This document shows, in pieces, positions 1 to 12,981 of a stretch of 64,000 bases of DNA. The position numbers and the translations under genes are program-made. The notes under the pieces are model-generated. The model was given only the letters and a program-made list of their open reading frames with translations. It had not been told where the DNA came from and did not search any database. The stretch is taken from assembly GCA_014529385.2 (NCBI GenBank), contig CM043958.1, positions 92,100,435 through 92,164,434 of the forward strand, in the 5' to 3' direction. Each line of letters starts with the position of its first letter. Positions within the stretch are counted from its first letter, which is position 1. Source of the DNA: Adiantum capillus-veneris. Its lineage: Eukaryota > Streptophyta > Polypodiopsida > Polypodiales > Pteridaceae.

Positions 1-535
1 CATTGGCCAGATACGCACGTCCTCACATCAGCTCTAGATTGAGACTGGCAGATTCAGAGGGACACCAGCAGATAGCAGGATATGCCGCTTATGCCATCTA
101 GAGCCAGAGACAGAAGTACATTACATATGTCATTGCACAGTGTACTATGAGATACGAGGCCGTTTTCATTGTCTATTCAGAGAAGGTTTTGGGCCTCTAT
201 CTAGGGTCATGAGTTATGAGGATCAAAGATGTCTTGGGCTATATCTACTTGAGTTACACAGGCATGGAGAAACTTTACTGAGGAGAGCTGAAGAGAGACA
301 ACCCTAGAGACGGATCACAGATTTCTTTACACTAGATATGGTACACCCAAAAGAACAGACAGAGGAGAAGCCAATAGTGGAGAGGTCTACCCGTACTACT
401 GGCATTCTCATAGACCGAGCATTGGAGCTAGGGAGATCTAGACGACCCCGATGGAGAAGAGGAGCTACACAGTTTCGAAGGAGGCTACAACAAACGATTC
501 GAGCCATACTCTTTCGTCGTCCAGAGTGCAGATGA
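1..535 (+). pseudogene. LINE A: C-terminal end of ORF2 (family alpha)
   Basis: This is the last part of a LINE reverse-transcriptase polyprotein, cut by the window start. It matches the C-termini of the copies ending near 6524, 26774 and 46553: a cysteine/histidine segment (a broken form of CxLCDxxPETELHYTCxC), then YEDQRCLGLYLLELHRH, and a basic tail ending in PECR at the stop codon at 533-535. Frame shifts break the segment, and the last 65 codons (338-535) are open. The C-terminal zinc-finger-like motif and basic tail are usual nucleic-acid-binding ends of LINE ORF2 proteins. It is a dead copy; only its 3' half is visible. Confidence 0.8.

Positions 536-1987
<1,452 letters not shown>

Positions 1988-2027
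<40 letters not shown>
1988..2027 (+). repeat. (TC)n microsatellite, 20 units
   Basis: A TC tract lies directly upstream of the 5' side of LINE B, so LINE B is flanked by TC repeats on both sides (here and 6651-6728). This is what is expected if LINE B inserted into a TC microsatellite. Confidence 0.97.
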
Positions 2028-2030
<3 letters not shown>

Positions 2031-2143
2031 ACATCGGAGAAGTGTCAACGGCTCCCCCACATGTAAGAAGACACATCCATCGTCGGCCCCCCACAAAGCC
2101 TCTTTCATGCGGACAGGGAAGAGCATGTCACCAATAGACAAGG

Positions 2144-2936
2144 ATGAGAGAATGGAGAAACGAAGTGGTAGAGTGGAGGAACGAGAGGAGCGCTATTCTT
2201 CAAAGATGGACTGAGGAAAGAGATGGCATCCGTAGGAGGATCGCTTCATTCGAGGACAAAGTGGTCATCCAAGATTCCATCATCCGAAATCTACAAGCCA
2301 AAAGTGGGCGGCTCGACGAAGGCAAAATTCAGCCATCCATGATAGAAGAATTGAATACCATGAGAGAAGAAATACGGGTTATCAAGGAAGATAAGGAGAA
2401 GAAGTCATGGGCCGCGGTCATCTCCGCAGCACAAAAGAAAGTAGAGGAGGCTGACAAATGGATTGAGGTTGCCAAGAAAGGGAAAGGTAAGTTTGCTCCT
2501 TGTATACCCACTCTTATTAACATGACCCTCGAAGAGGAACAAAGGAGGAGGATGCGGGCTCTACATCTGAGGGTAACCGGCCTCAAAGACATAAACAATG
2601 TGGAAAAAGAGGTCACAAGCCTCACATCCATGATAGGGGTGGACAAGCCTTCACACACAAAGGCATGGAGAGTGGGCAAGAAGAGATGGCCTGGGAGAAC
2701 CTTCATAAGGGAGAGCTCTCATACTATGCTTCCCCTCCTAGGAAGAGAAGAAGGAACTCTTGAGAAAGAGGCCTACTCTCAAGAAGGCAGGTATTTTCCT
2801 CGGTGACGATCTCACTCTCTCACGGCTTGCACCTATGAGAGAGGTAATGTCAAAGGTTACGACAGCAAGGGAGAAGGGAAAGATGGCCTTTTACACAGAT
2901 GGTCGGGTGGTGATTGTAGAGTGGCGCTCTACATGA
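2144..2936 (+). pseudogene. LINE B ORF1 (RNA-binding protein, L1-ORF1p-like)
   Basis: This encodes the LINE's nucleic-acid-binding protein. The N-terminal part is rich in charged heptad-like sequence (coiled-coil type). Next comes a conserved block RRRMRALHLRVTGLKD that looks like the first strand of an RRM, then an AWRVGKKR motif. After a frame shift near 2700-2810, a C-terminal block runs from FLGDDLTLSRLAPM to GKMAFYTDGRVVIVE and ends at the TGA at 2934-2936. The order coiled coil, RRM, C-terminal domain is that of L1 ORF1p. The start is uncertain: an in-frame ATG lies at 2144, but the N-terminus also runs in another frame from about 2109. ORF2 starts 30 bp downstream. Confidence 0.75.
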
Positions 2937-2966
2937 CAGCCTACGACCTATGGGATCACACTGAAG

Positions 2967-5900
2967 ATGGCTACTTGGAATTGTAATGGATCTATGAGGT
3001 TGGACGTTGGTGCCTTTGAGGACAGTTTCAGAGACATTGACATTGTTTTCTTCTTAGAGACTCATCATGCCCCTAGACAGCTTATGCCACATGTGGTGAA
3101 TTACAGATGGGAGACAGCCCACAGGACAATCGCGTGATCTGAGTATGGGAGTAGAGGTTCAAGACGAGTAGCAGTGCTATTGAGGGAAAAGTTGCAGCCA
3201 CTACTACATATTGTACAGAGAGATGATCATGCTAGATACATGTGGGTGAGGCTGAGAGCTGACACAGGCCGATTTCTATACATTGCCATATGTTACTTCC
3301 CCCTAGTACCTCAGTATATGCTGCATCTAGAGGACAGTCGCCTTTCTCTATACTAGATGATGATATATGGGGGTTTTCTAGGGATGGTGATATCATCCTC
3401 CTAGGGGACTTCAATCCCCGAACGGGCAACTCTCAGACTCTTCTATGACATTTCAAATGAGATGCTTAGAGAGCTGGATGTGAGTGAGTTGGGGCTTGAC
3501 AGATGCTCACATGACAGAGAGCAGACGGAGTATGGGAGATACCTCACGCAGATGACGACTACAGATGGGTTAGCCATACTTAATAGCTTACTGCGACTTC
3601 TTGGAGCAGCCGGTTCCACATGCTTTCCACACGAACACAGGGCCAGTACAGTGGACAATGTTATGGCACAGCCGAGCTTTATTCCTTCTATTCAGGATTT
3701 CATAGTGGAAGCCAAACCAGTGGGCGTAGCAGAGATCATGCTCTTTTGACATTGTCTGTTTCATTTCAATATAGTACAGTCCACACATCAAGAGGCAAGT
3801 CACATACACGTTATGCATTTACACCAGAGATTGACTCGGTTTATATAGAGGAGATCTATAGCAGTCTATGCACAGCTCGTCATGGCCTCTCACTGGAGAA
3901 GTGTACCACTTTACTGACTAAGACACTGCATGGTGCAGTATCAGAGGCATACCCACACACTCAGCCGGGTCAGAGGCAACATTCTGGGAGCATGCCCCAG
4001 AATAGTTGGTATGATGAGGAGTGGAGAGAGATGAGAGCCCAGCTTCACAGGGATCTCCTTTTACGAGTGATCACTTACAGACAATCTCGAATTGCTTCCC
4101 GACGCCTTGTGTGACGGAAGAAACGAGCTTACTTGGCCCAGATAGAGCGAGACTTATATCCGCTGTTCTTGAGTAGAGAGTCAAGAGAGGCATGGCGATT
4201 CTTTCATGAGCACTCCCCTCCCCTATTGATTACTTCTCCTGATGTGTGGGGCCAATATGCATCATCGTTATATACGATTCCAATACAGGAACCCCTACCA
4301 AATCCTACAGAGCCATGCCCACCTAATAGCACCTTCTTTACCACTGAGATGGTGAAGAGAGCCATTGATAGGATGAGGACCAGCATGGCATATGATCATG
4401 ATGGTCTAGTAGCACAGCACTTTATACATGCTAGAAATATGCTGGTAGAGGTTCTTACAGTGTTGTTCAATCATGCCATGAGTGAGGGGTTACCTGAGAC
4501 TTGGAGGTTGTCTACTATTGTGCCTATCTTCAAAGCAGGTGATCCTACAAAGCCTGGGAATTACCGCACTATTATGGTTGGGCACACATTGGCACGGTTG
4601 TATGCATTCATTCTTGAGCAACAGTTGAGTAATTGGGTAGAGGGTGAGGGTGTACGAGCAAAGGGCCAGGCCGGTTTCAAGAGGGGTTTCTCCACTCTTG
4701 TTCATATTCTAACACTCAGAGCCATCATTGAGGAGGGCAGGTCACATGGGAGACGGATTTATTATGGCTTTCTGGATTTCCGCAAAGCATTTGACAATGG
4801 TACCGAGAGCTCGATTGATGCGCAGATTGCAGGAGATGGGGGGTGCCCATAGTGTTGATTTGGGCGATTATGGCTCTATACAGATCACTGATGGGACATG
4901 TACGCACTCCGGAGGGGATATCTGATTTAGTTCACTCCACCATTGGGGTGAAACAGGGTTGCCCATTGTCTCCTACTCTATTTGGTATGTATGTTGATGA
5001 GGTGTCTGATCACATTGACAAAGAGGGTCATAAAGGTGCCGAGCTGGCAGGGACGTGGATCCCATTGTTGTTATATGCTGATGATATTGTGTTGATCTCT
5101 GGTATGCAGCGACAATTGGATGCATTACACAAATTTGCAGAGGATAGTGGATTATCTGTAAACCTTGGTAAAACCAAGGTTATGGTGTTTAACATCACAC
5201 CACTGTGGATCAGGAGATCAGCACCGACTTTCACATATGGTCAAGAGATTGTAGAGTATACAGATGCATACACTTACCTTGGGGTTGTCTTCACTGGGCC
5301 GAGGTTTTCTTTGGGGAGAGGAGCAGAGACTAGACTGACTAGAGCTTTTGCGGCCTTGGGAGGCTTGGAGAGGATGTGTTCGCAGGTTTAGTTCCAGGAA
5401 CCTCAGACAAAGTTATGGCTCTTTGATACCTTAGTAGCCTCAGCTATGTTGTATGAGGTGCAGACATGGGGACCTTCTGTAGGCCAGGATGGTTGGAGAC
5501 GTATGGAGAGGCCGTTGGTATCTATGATTTCTCGACTGATCAGAGCCAAGGCCTCCGTACCCCACGCTATCATTCGAGCAGAGCTAGTTGTCCCTCCTAT
5601 GGAGATTGAGGGGAATACCAGATCAGTCTCCTTTGTGCACATCTTGTGGGATACTACTAGAGACAGATATGCTAGACTGGCCCTTGAGTCTTCCAGACAG
5701 TAAGCTCTTTAGGGGGACACTTCGTGCTAGTATGCATAGATGACATCATGGTTTCAGACGCATGGCTTTACCATGGATAGGCTGCCCTCTTTCCAGTACT
5801 CTCTATAGGCACCCTCGATGTCTCTTACACGGGTGGAGATTCTAGACTCATTCGTTAGGATGTGATGCAGCTGGATACCAGGAGGACATGGATAGAGCCG

Positions 5901-6524
5901 CCACAGGAGTTGAGCACGAAGATGGCTTTCTATAGAGAGCATCTTCTCCACCTCACAGGAGATGGGTTTGTGATTCGACCCAGCTACATGAACACACATA
6001 TGACTCATGGTTTGCGGTGTGTCATTGGTCAGATACACACATCCTCACATCAGCTGGAGATTGAGACTGGTAGATTCAGAGGGATACCAGCAGACAGAGC
6101 TACATTACATATGTCATTACAAAGTGTACTATGAGATACGGGGCCGTTTCCACTGCTTATTCAGAGAGGGTTTCGGTCCTGTCTCTAGGGTCATGAGTTA
6201 TGAGGATCAGAGATGTCTTGGGCTATATCTACTTGAGTTACACAGATATAGAGACACTTTCTGGGGAGGGAGAGAGAGAGAGAGAGAGAGTCCCAAAGAC
6301 AGATTATAGATTTCTTTTCACTAGATATGGGACAGCCAGAGGAGCAACCATCACTGCAGAGCTCGGCCCACACTCATTCGATCACTACCGGCACTCTCAT
6401 CGACCGAGCACTTGAGGTACAGAGATCCAGACGGCCATGATTGAGGAGAGGGGCTACATAGCATCAACGAAGACTACAGCAGAGGATTCAAGCCATACTC
6501 TCTCGACATCCAGAGTGCAATTGA
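2967..6524 (+). pseudogene. LINE B ORF2 (endonuclease and reverse transcriptase)
   Basis: Starts at ATG with MATWNCNGSMR, the first strand of an AP-type endonuclease. FFLETHHAP holds the metal-binding Glu, and LLGDFNPRTGN corresponds to the GDFN motif. The usual SDH motif reads RDHALL. The RT domain follows with FLDFRKAFD, GVKQGCPLSPTLFGMYVDE and the catalytic YADDIVL near 5074-5094. The C-terminus ends PECN at the stop 6522-6524. The frame is broken at least six times, including stops near 3136 and 3355. A short (GA)n expansion at 6268-6288 lies within the C-terminal coding part. It is not functional. Confidence 0.85.
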
Positions 6525-6647
6525 GGATATATTCTAGTAGTATCTTTGTTCTAGTTCTTTTGTACCCAAACATGGTATTAGATTCACTATTTTGTAACAG
6601 ATTGGTCTCATAGGTCATTTTGGCCTATTGAAGACGTTAATATAACA

Positions 6648-6650
<3 letters not shown>

Positions 6651-6738
<88 letters not shown>
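6651..6738 (+). repeat. (TC)n followed by (GC)5
   Basis: TC repeat from 6651 to 6728, then GCGCGCGCGC. It forms the exact border between the tail of LINE B and the open frame of LINE C: the two elements lie head-to-tail with only the microsatellite between them. Confidence 0.97.
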
Positions 6739-7335
6739 TTGAGCAAAGTTGAGAGTGATCATGTATTGAAAGAGGAAATAATAGATACAATACGACATGA
6801 TGTATGTGAGATGAGAAATGCATCCAAATCATGGGCTGATATATGTAAGGATAATGTGGTTTCTATATCTCCTATCACGCAAGCCGTTGTCCAAGCAAAG
6901 AATGTAGAGAATGTGGACACTCAAGAATTGCACGAACGACAAAAACGCTCAAAGAACATCGTCATTCGTGGAATCAAGGAGGAAAGCATGGAAACACCCC
7001 AATCTCTTGCAGTTGCTATTGAAGAGTTTTTTGCTACACACTTTGGCATGTCAGGAATCATGGCTTATGGTGCACATCGAGTTGGAAAACAAGGAGTCCC
7101 TCGCTCGGGAGAAAGACCTATTGTATGTACCATGGCTCATGAGGTAAAGAGAAAGATCATCCTTGACAATGGTTGGATCTACCTCAAAGGAACGGGTTGT
7201 AATGTATATGAGGATCGCACTCTTATGCAACAAAATGTACGTCGCAAAGCATATGAGGAAAGAAGCAAGAAGGTTAAGGTATCATCTCATGAAGAGAAGC
7301 CACTTGAGGAGGATGCAAGTCCACCCAACAAATAG
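6739..7335 (+). CDS. LINE C ORF1, RNA-binding protein, probably 5'-truncated
   Basis: This open frame runs directly out of the TC/GC tract. The first in-frame ATG is at about 6811, but coding-like sequence extends upstream, so the real start may have been lost on insertion. The central part has SKNIVIRGIKEE, an RRM-like beta strand, then a GAHRVGKQG motif and RPIVCTMAHEVKRKIILDN. A basic C-terminal part (RRKAYEERSKKVKV) follows. This matches the RRM plus C-terminal-domain layout of L1-type ORF1 proteins, which coat the LINE RNA and act as chaperones. It ends 6 bp before ORF2. Confidence 0.7.
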   Translation: MSKVESDHVLKEEIIDTIRHDVCEMRNASKSWADICKDNVVSISPITQAVVQAKNVENVDTQELHERQKRSKNIVIRGIKEESMETPQSLAVAIEEFFATHFGMSGIMAYGAHRVGKQGVPRSGERPIVCTMAHEVKRKIILDNGWIYLKGTGCNVYEDRTLMQQNVRRKAYEERSKKVKVSSHEEKPLEEDASPPNK

Positions 7336-7341
7336 GGACAC

Positions 7342-8193
7342 ATGATCTATGAGACCGACTCACGCTTGCGAATAAGCTTTTGGAATTGTAACGGGTATCC
7401 ATGGAATGCGGGAATTGGCATTGATGAGCTTACCAATGACTCCGATGTGATACTTCTTGTCAAAACATGGGAGCATGATGCGCAACGAATTCTTGGATTT
7501 GACAAATACGATGTGCATTCTTTGATGTGGGCCAAAAATGCAAAGCAACGAAGAGGCCAAGGAGGCGTAGCATGTATGACCAAAAAGGGTTTGAAAGATG
7601 TTTCCATTGTCAAAGAAGATAAGTATAAACGCTACTTATGGCTGAAAATCAGCCCACCAAATGGTCAAGTCATGTTTGTGGCCGGTTGCTACATTCCTCA
7701 CTATGACTCCAACTTTTATGCTTGCTTGAATATGGATAGAGATCAGCCCTTTGTTGAACTAGAGGAAGACATTGCTCATTACAAGGATCAAGGTGAAGTC
7801 ATTGTTTTTGGAGACATGAATGCTCGCACAAATATGCTACAACACGACACACAACAAGTAGACATGCCGCATGTCTCAAGAAGAATGGATGACTCATACA
7901 TGTATAATCGAAGTTCTAATGATGCAAAAGAAGTGGATCACTATGGAAAGTCACTTCTACATATGTGCAACAGTACCGGAATGCTCATTGCAAATGGTGT
8001 ATCTCTATGGCAAGGCACCAATGACTTTACATGTAGAAAGCACAACGGTGCTAGCGTGATTGACTATATGTTGTTCTCGGAAGCCACTCTAGAATGCATA
8101 CAAAGCTTTACACTTGGTGAATGGAATCCGGAATCGGATCATAGGATGTTATGTATTGACCTCAAGTGTGGTACACGGAGCCTCCAATCATGA
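7342..8193 (+). CDS. LINE C ORF2, endonuclease part
   Basis: The AP-like endonuclease starts at ATG 7342. Visible motifs are FWNCNGYPW (first strand), VIVFGDMNART (GDMN motif), NGASVIDYMLFS and ESDHRMLCIDL (SDH catalytic motif) at the end. Where the family normally has ETW with the metal-binding Glu, this copy reads LLVKTWEHD, a Glu-to-Lys change expected to inactivate the nicking activity. The frame closes at 8191-8193. The downstream RT continues in the +1 frame and overlaps from 8114, so one small indel separates the two halves of what was one ORF2. Confidence 0.85.
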   Translation: MIYETDSRLRISFWNCNGYPWNAGIGIDELTNDSDVILLVKTWEHDAQRILGFDKYDVHSLMWAKNAKQRRGQGGVACMTKKGLKDVSIVKEDKYKRYLWLKISPPNGQVMFVAGCYIPHYDSNFYACLNMDRDQPFVELEEDIAHYKDQGEVIVFGDMNARTNMLQHDTQQVDMPHVSRRMDDSYMYNRSSNDAKEVDHYGKSLLHMCNSTGMLIANGVSLWQGTNDFTCRKHNGASVIDYMLFSEATLECIQSFTLGEWNPESDHRMLCIDLKCGTRSLQS

Positions 8194-10711
8194 TGTGAAT
8201 CAGTTGTACCTACGTCTAGACTTCAAACGAGCAATTATATATGCTGATATGGTGGACCAAATGTTAAGCATGATAGAGCATCAAGAGAGCCCAACATTAG
8301 AATGCAAGTGGAAAGTTTTCAAAGAAGTGATTTTCTCTTGTGCGAAGGAATGCTTTTCGGTGAAACACATGTCTTGCAAAAGGTCTAAGAAGGGTAGCAC
8401 CAAGAAGAAATGGTTTGACATGGAATGTAGTCAAGCCCGAAAACACTTGCTAAGATTGGATGCAATCAAAGACAAGGAAGTTTACTTAGAATGTTCACAC
8501 ACATACAAAGCACTTGTTCAAAAGAAGAGGAGAAGGTGGGAAGTCGAAAAACAACTTCTTTTAGCACAAGAGAAAGCACATGCATGTGGCAAGTTTTGGC
8601 AAAATCTAAAAGGCAAGCGTGTTGAGAGCTTTGGTGACTTGACTCTTGAGGATATGTATATGCATTGTAAGAATCTCTATGAGCAACCCAATGTTGATAA
8701 GATGGAGTGTTGTAGCTCCCTTCCGTTTATGTCTCCCTTCTTTACCATTGAAGATGTATGCCGCGCGCTTGAGAAACTTGCTACTCGTAAGGCAGGTGAC
8801 CTTCAAGGTGTCAAGGCTGAAATGATTAAATGGACAAGCAAGAAAACACGATATTGGATATGCGATATGTTTAACCTTGCACTTCAGTATGGCATGCCTC
8901 ATGATTGGAGTGCAAATTGGATCAAACCTTTGCACAAAGGAGGAGATGTAAACAATGTGAACAACTATCGCACTATAATGGTTGGTTCTTTAATGGCAAA
9001 GTTATTTGGATGTATCATGGAGATGAAGATAAGTGAATGGGCTGAAAAGAATGGCAAACGTGCACTTGGCCAAGCAGGTTTTCGAAAGCATCATAGCACT
9101 ATTGATCACCTTGTCACTCTTCGAGTTCTTATGGAAGCGTCTCGATTGAAAGGAAAAAAGTTGTATTGTTGCTTTGTGGATTTCAAGAAAGCTTTTGACA
9201 TGGTACCGCGAGGAAATCTTTGGAGACGTATGCAAAGCCTTCAAGTGCCGAGAGAATTTATGCATGCAGTCTTTCGCATCTACCAAAAAGTGATATGTCG
9301 ATTACGTATGGGAGATGGAATTTCAGAATTTTTTGCAAGCACTATTGGTGTCAAACAAGGATGCCCACTTTCCCCAACCCTCTTTGGGCTACTCATTGAT
9401 GAATTGGAATGCATGGTTCTTGACTTTATGCAGCAAGAAGGCATAGAAGAGGTTAAGATTGGAAATGCGGTGATCATGCTTTTGCTTTATGCCGATGATG
9501 TAGTGCTCTTGGCACATACCTTAGAAGATGCACAAAAGCTTATGAGTGTCTTGGAACGCTTTTGCCTACATAGCGGGCTGATCGTGAATGGATCCAAAAC
9601 CAAGGTTATGCTTGTAAAGACCCTCAATGATGAAAATCCATGCATTGTATTTAACAATGAGAAACTTGAAGTGGTAGATCACTTCAAGTACCTTGGCCTT
9701 GAGGTTCCATCCAATCATAAATGGAAGGATTGTGCAATGCGTCGCTTGGAAGCCGGAAAGAGGGCCTATTATGCATTTGAGAACATGTGCAATGCAGGAG
9801 AGATCAAGTGTTGGGCTTTCAAAATGTTCCTCTTTGACACATTGGTGACACTGGTGCTTCTTTATGGAGTGGAGGTGTGGGGTGGAAGCATCGGGAAGTC
9901 TACTTGGAAAGAGTTTGAGAATGTCCAAAAGCGTTTTCTCACCAACTTTCTCCAAGTCAAGACACAAACACCCTACATGCTCTTACTTCTTGAGTCCGGA
10001 TTGCTTCCCATTGAGGTCTTGGGTATGCAAAGGGTTGTGGAGTACATGCGTAAGACACAACGTAGCCCTTTGCATCGACTTCCTAGAATCGCATATGAAC
10101 CAAGTCAAATGGTTCAAAAGACATGCAAGAGCAAAATACTAAGTTCGGGGTGGATGCTTGATATCAAGAAATGGTTTGGAAGATGGGATGCATGTCACTT
10201 GGTCAAGGATGCGTCGATCGACTCCCAAGTTAATGAGGCCTTCTTACAACGCCAATGTATCACGGCATGGGAGAAATCCGGAGGTTCTCGCTTTAGCCAT
10301 TACACCACACACGTTGCCCCAAACTACAAATCTCTCTTCTTCTCGGAACGAGGTAACCGAACCCATTCCTACATCCTTGAGCCCATCCCGTTGAGTGCGA
10401 TCCGCACCATTGCCTCCATTCGTCTTAGCTCCCATTCTCTACGCTGCGAGACAGGACGTTGGGGCACTGGCGAGGAGTGTCATCGACTTTGCACCTTATG
10501 CCCTCGTCAAGTGCGAGAGAGTGAGTACCACACACTACTTGAGTGCTCAGCTTTTGACCACATTAGGTCCTCTTTTCCCCATATATTCAGCCATGATCTC
10601 TCCCTACATACCTTCCTCTCCCAACCACGATGTGGACTCTCTATTGCGACGCTCATTGCAGCCATTTTTGAGCATCAAGAGTCACTTATGAACTCCACTC
10701 ACACCACGTGA
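8114..10711 (+). CDS. LINE C ORF2, reverse transcriptase part
   Basis: About 830 codons open after the frame shift. The RT domain shows NNYRTIMVGSLMAKLF, QAGFRKHHSTIDH, CCFVDFKKAFDMVPR (first catalytic Asp), GVKQGCPLSPTLFGLLIDE and YADDVVLLAHT (catalytic Asp pair, near 9490). A connection domain and a C-terminal CTLCPRQVRESEYHTLLEC motif follow; this Cx2C...Hx4C pattern is typical of LINE ORF2 C-termini. It ends at 10711, with only about 56 bp before the (TC)n. It is the best-preserved reverse transcriptase in the window. Confidence 0.88.
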   Translation: MVNGIRNRIIGCYVLTSSVVHGASNHDVNQLYLRLDFKRAIIYADMVDQMLSMIEHQESPTLECKWKVFKEVIFSCAKECFSVKHMSCKRSKKGSTKKKWFDMECSQARKHLLRLDAIKDKEVYLECSHTYKALVQKKRRRWEVEKQLLLAQEKAHACGKFWQNLKGKRVESFGDLTLEDMYMHCKNLYEQPNVDKMECCSSLPFMSPFFTIEDVCRALEKLATRKAGDLQGVKAEMIKWTSKKTRYWICDMFNLALQYGMPHDWSANWIKPLHKGGDVNNVNNYRTIMVGSLMAKLFGCIMEMKISEWAEKNGKRALGQAGFRKHHSTIDHLVTLRVLMEASRLKGKKLYCCFVDFKKAFDMVPRGNLWRRMQSLQVPREFMHAVFRIYQKVICRLRMGDGISEFFASTIGVKQGCPLSPTLFGLLIDELECMVLDFMQQEGIEEVKIGNAVIMLLLYADDVVLLAHTLEDAQKLMSVLERFCLHSGLIVNGSKTKVMLVKTLNDENPCIVFNNEKLEVVDHFKYLGLEVPSNHKWKDCAMRRLEAGKRAYYAFENMCNAGEIKCWAFKMFLFDTLVTLVLLYGVEVWGGSIGKSTWKEFENVQKRFLTNFLQVKTQTPYMLLLLESGLLPIEVLGMQRVVEYMRKTQRSPLHRLPRIAYEPSQMVQKTCKSKILSSGWMLDIKKWFGRWDACHLVKDASIDSQVNEAFLQRQCITAWEKSGGSRFSHYTTHVAPNYKSLFFSERGNRTHSYILEPIPLSAIRTIASIRLSSHSLRCETGRWGTGEECHRLCTLCPRQVRESEYHTLLECSAFDHIRSSFPHIFSHDLSLHTFLSQPRCGLSIATLIAAIFEHQESLMNSTHTT

Positions 10712-10878
<167 letters not shown>

Positions 10879-11500
10879 ATTATTTCGGGTGCTTTGAGGT
10901 CAGGGCGGTCAAATTGGTCTACGCCTCGAAGGCGGAACGTCTTTGTAGCTTTAGACCCCTGGTAAGGAATAAGGCTAACCTCAAACATCTTTTCAGTATT
11001 CTAAGACCCCTCAAAACTTACCATAGTTGCCCACCAAAGATATTTGGTAGGTCTTACCGCTCGTAAGGTAAAGGGTCATCTTGTACCATCTTATCTCAAA
11101 CAATTGCAAGGGAAGCAACACCGTCTCGAGCCAGTGGGAAATAAAAGAGTACGCAAAACACCTAAGGTTGGATGAACGTAATGGCCAACGAACCACCTCA
11201 AAATCCATTCTTAAGGGATATTTCACTGCACTGGTGGCACTCTTTAAGCCGTCGTAACCCGTTACTGTTATTACCTCGCCCTTCTGTAGTCTAAGCGGAA
11301 CCTCGTCAAATCGATCTATTTGCATATCTTATCCACCTCCTTTTAAGGGATCCACCGGGGTGGGTATTCATAAAGCGCAGCGTAGTCTGGAGTTGGCAGC
11401 GTCCTTGTAGGGGGGGCAGTTCTTAGTAATTGCTCAACGGGCTTCTCCTTATCCTTTCAACGATCCCGTTCTCTCCTAAATTGCCCTTTAGTTATATAAA

Positions 11501-12450
11501 TCGCGCGCCCGCAAGGCGTTGCATCAGCAGAAGCGGAGACGGACACCCAAAGGTGTGCCTTGCACCTGACTGTCGTACAATAGGTATACCAGAAAAAGTA
11601 GGACGAGCAATAAGGCCCCTATTTGCAAAAGAGCAGTCTGATCAAGGCAATTGAATTGCCCCGCGCAGATGAGTGTCCAAGTGCTTTTCGTCCTAGGGCG
11701 CTGGTCGGGGCGCGCTTCCGTTCCACCATCATTCAAACCATCCGAGGGCCTGCACAAGCGCCGACGCTGGCCATATTCGACGCAATGCTATAATAAAGCG
11801 CTTAAGAGGAACGGAGTCAGAGTCAGGGGTTAGAGCCACCCCCAGCCTGGTTATAAACGGATGAGGAGCCGTCTGGGCCAATAACAGTAACAGAAATAGG
11901 GTCTACATCAAGTGGGGCACTCCATGCCCGACGGGATAGGGATAAGGGCCTCGTTAGAGGCTCCCAGTGGTGAAGATCGCGCACCCGCAAGGCGTTGCAT
12001 CAGCAGAAGCGGAGACGGACACCCCAGGTGTGCCTTGCACCTGACTGTCGTACAATAGGTATACCAGAAAAAGTAGGACGAGCAATAAGGCCCCTATTTG
12101 CAAAAGAGAAGTCTGATCAAGGCAATTGAATTGCCCCGCGCAGATGAGTGTCCAAGTGCTTTTCGTCCTAGGGCGCTGGTCGGGGCGCGCTTCCGTTCCA
12201 CCATCATTCAAACCATCCGAGGGCCTGCACAAGCGCCGACGCTGGCCATATTTGACGCAATGCTATAATAAAGCGCTTAAGAGGAACGGAGTCAGAGCCA
12301 GGGGTTAGAGCCACCCCCAGCCTGGTTATAAACGGATGAGGAGCCGTCTGGGCCAATAACAGTAATAGAAATAGGGTCTACATCAAGTGGGGCACTCCAT
12401 GCCCGACGGGATAGGGATAAGGGCCTCGTTAGAGGCTCCCAGTGGTGAAG
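11501..12450. repeat. 475-bp tandem direct duplication
   Basis: Two adjacent copies, 11501-11975 and 11977-12450, differ by only a few substitutions and a small indel (CCAAAGG against CCCAGG near the start). Each begins ATCGCGC(G/A)CCCGCAAGGC and ends CTCCCAGTGGTGAAG. The high identity means the duplication is recent. Confidence 0.95.
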
Positions 12451-12981
12451 CTCAGCAATTTGGAAATCAGCAAAGGTGGATGGCGGCAGGTCGTCCTCCG
12501 AGATCTCTCTGTTACACGGACGGTCTGCGCCGCTCGAGAAAAGCGGATTGGCAGAGTTAAGGGGGGGGGCAGAGCCTATAGTAGAGCCACTCGACAGTCC
12601 CCCCTAGGCTGTCAAAAGATCCAGCACTCCCTGAGGGTCCGCCGGCGCTACCGCTTGGAGCGTGATTGGCCGTGATACCACTTGGTGTCATAAACCGTAG
12701 AAAGGCAGAGCCACCTCAGCTATTCGTTTCAAATCTCTATGAACCCAAACCGAAGCCAACATTTATAGGGTTCTGAGAGTGATTATCCTCCCTAGACCTT
12801 TGAGCCATACGATGGTGAAGATCCTTTGCGAGGTTTTCGCGCATTTTTTCGTCGTTCATTCAACCTCCTTCTGGCCAGTTGACCAGCTTATCATATTAAA
12901 AGAGAGCAACCACCCGCTGGTTAGATATGGGTGGCTCGCTTAGATGGGCATAGCCGCCGCCCGGTGGTGGGATAAAGGCAG

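Larger units (their letters stand above)
2028..6650 (+). mobile_element. LINE B, nearly full-length but decayed (family alpha)
   Basis: A two-ORF non-LTR retrotransposon. A short leader is followed by ORF1 (2144-2936, coiled coil plus RNA-binding domain) and ORF2 (2967-6524, AP endonuclease, reverse transcriptase, C-terminal CCHC-like motif). The 3' UTR ends in the hairpin AGGTCATTTTGGCCT and GAAGACGTTAATATAACATT. TC tracts flank it on both sides. Many stops and frame shifts show it is inactive. The ORFs are closest to the copies at 21623-27005 and 41754-46796. Confidence 0.9.

Noticed and set aside
5074-5094. YADD-box reverse transcriptases as retrons or diversity-generating systems
   Set aside because: They are embedded in two-ORF LINEs with AP endonuclease and 3' tails; no template/variable repeat pairs are present.
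11840-12450. Group II intron domain V or a self-splicing RNA in the organelle-like block
   Set aside because: Sequences like GAGGAGCCGTCTGG are suggestive, but the paired domain V arm and bulge could not be found.
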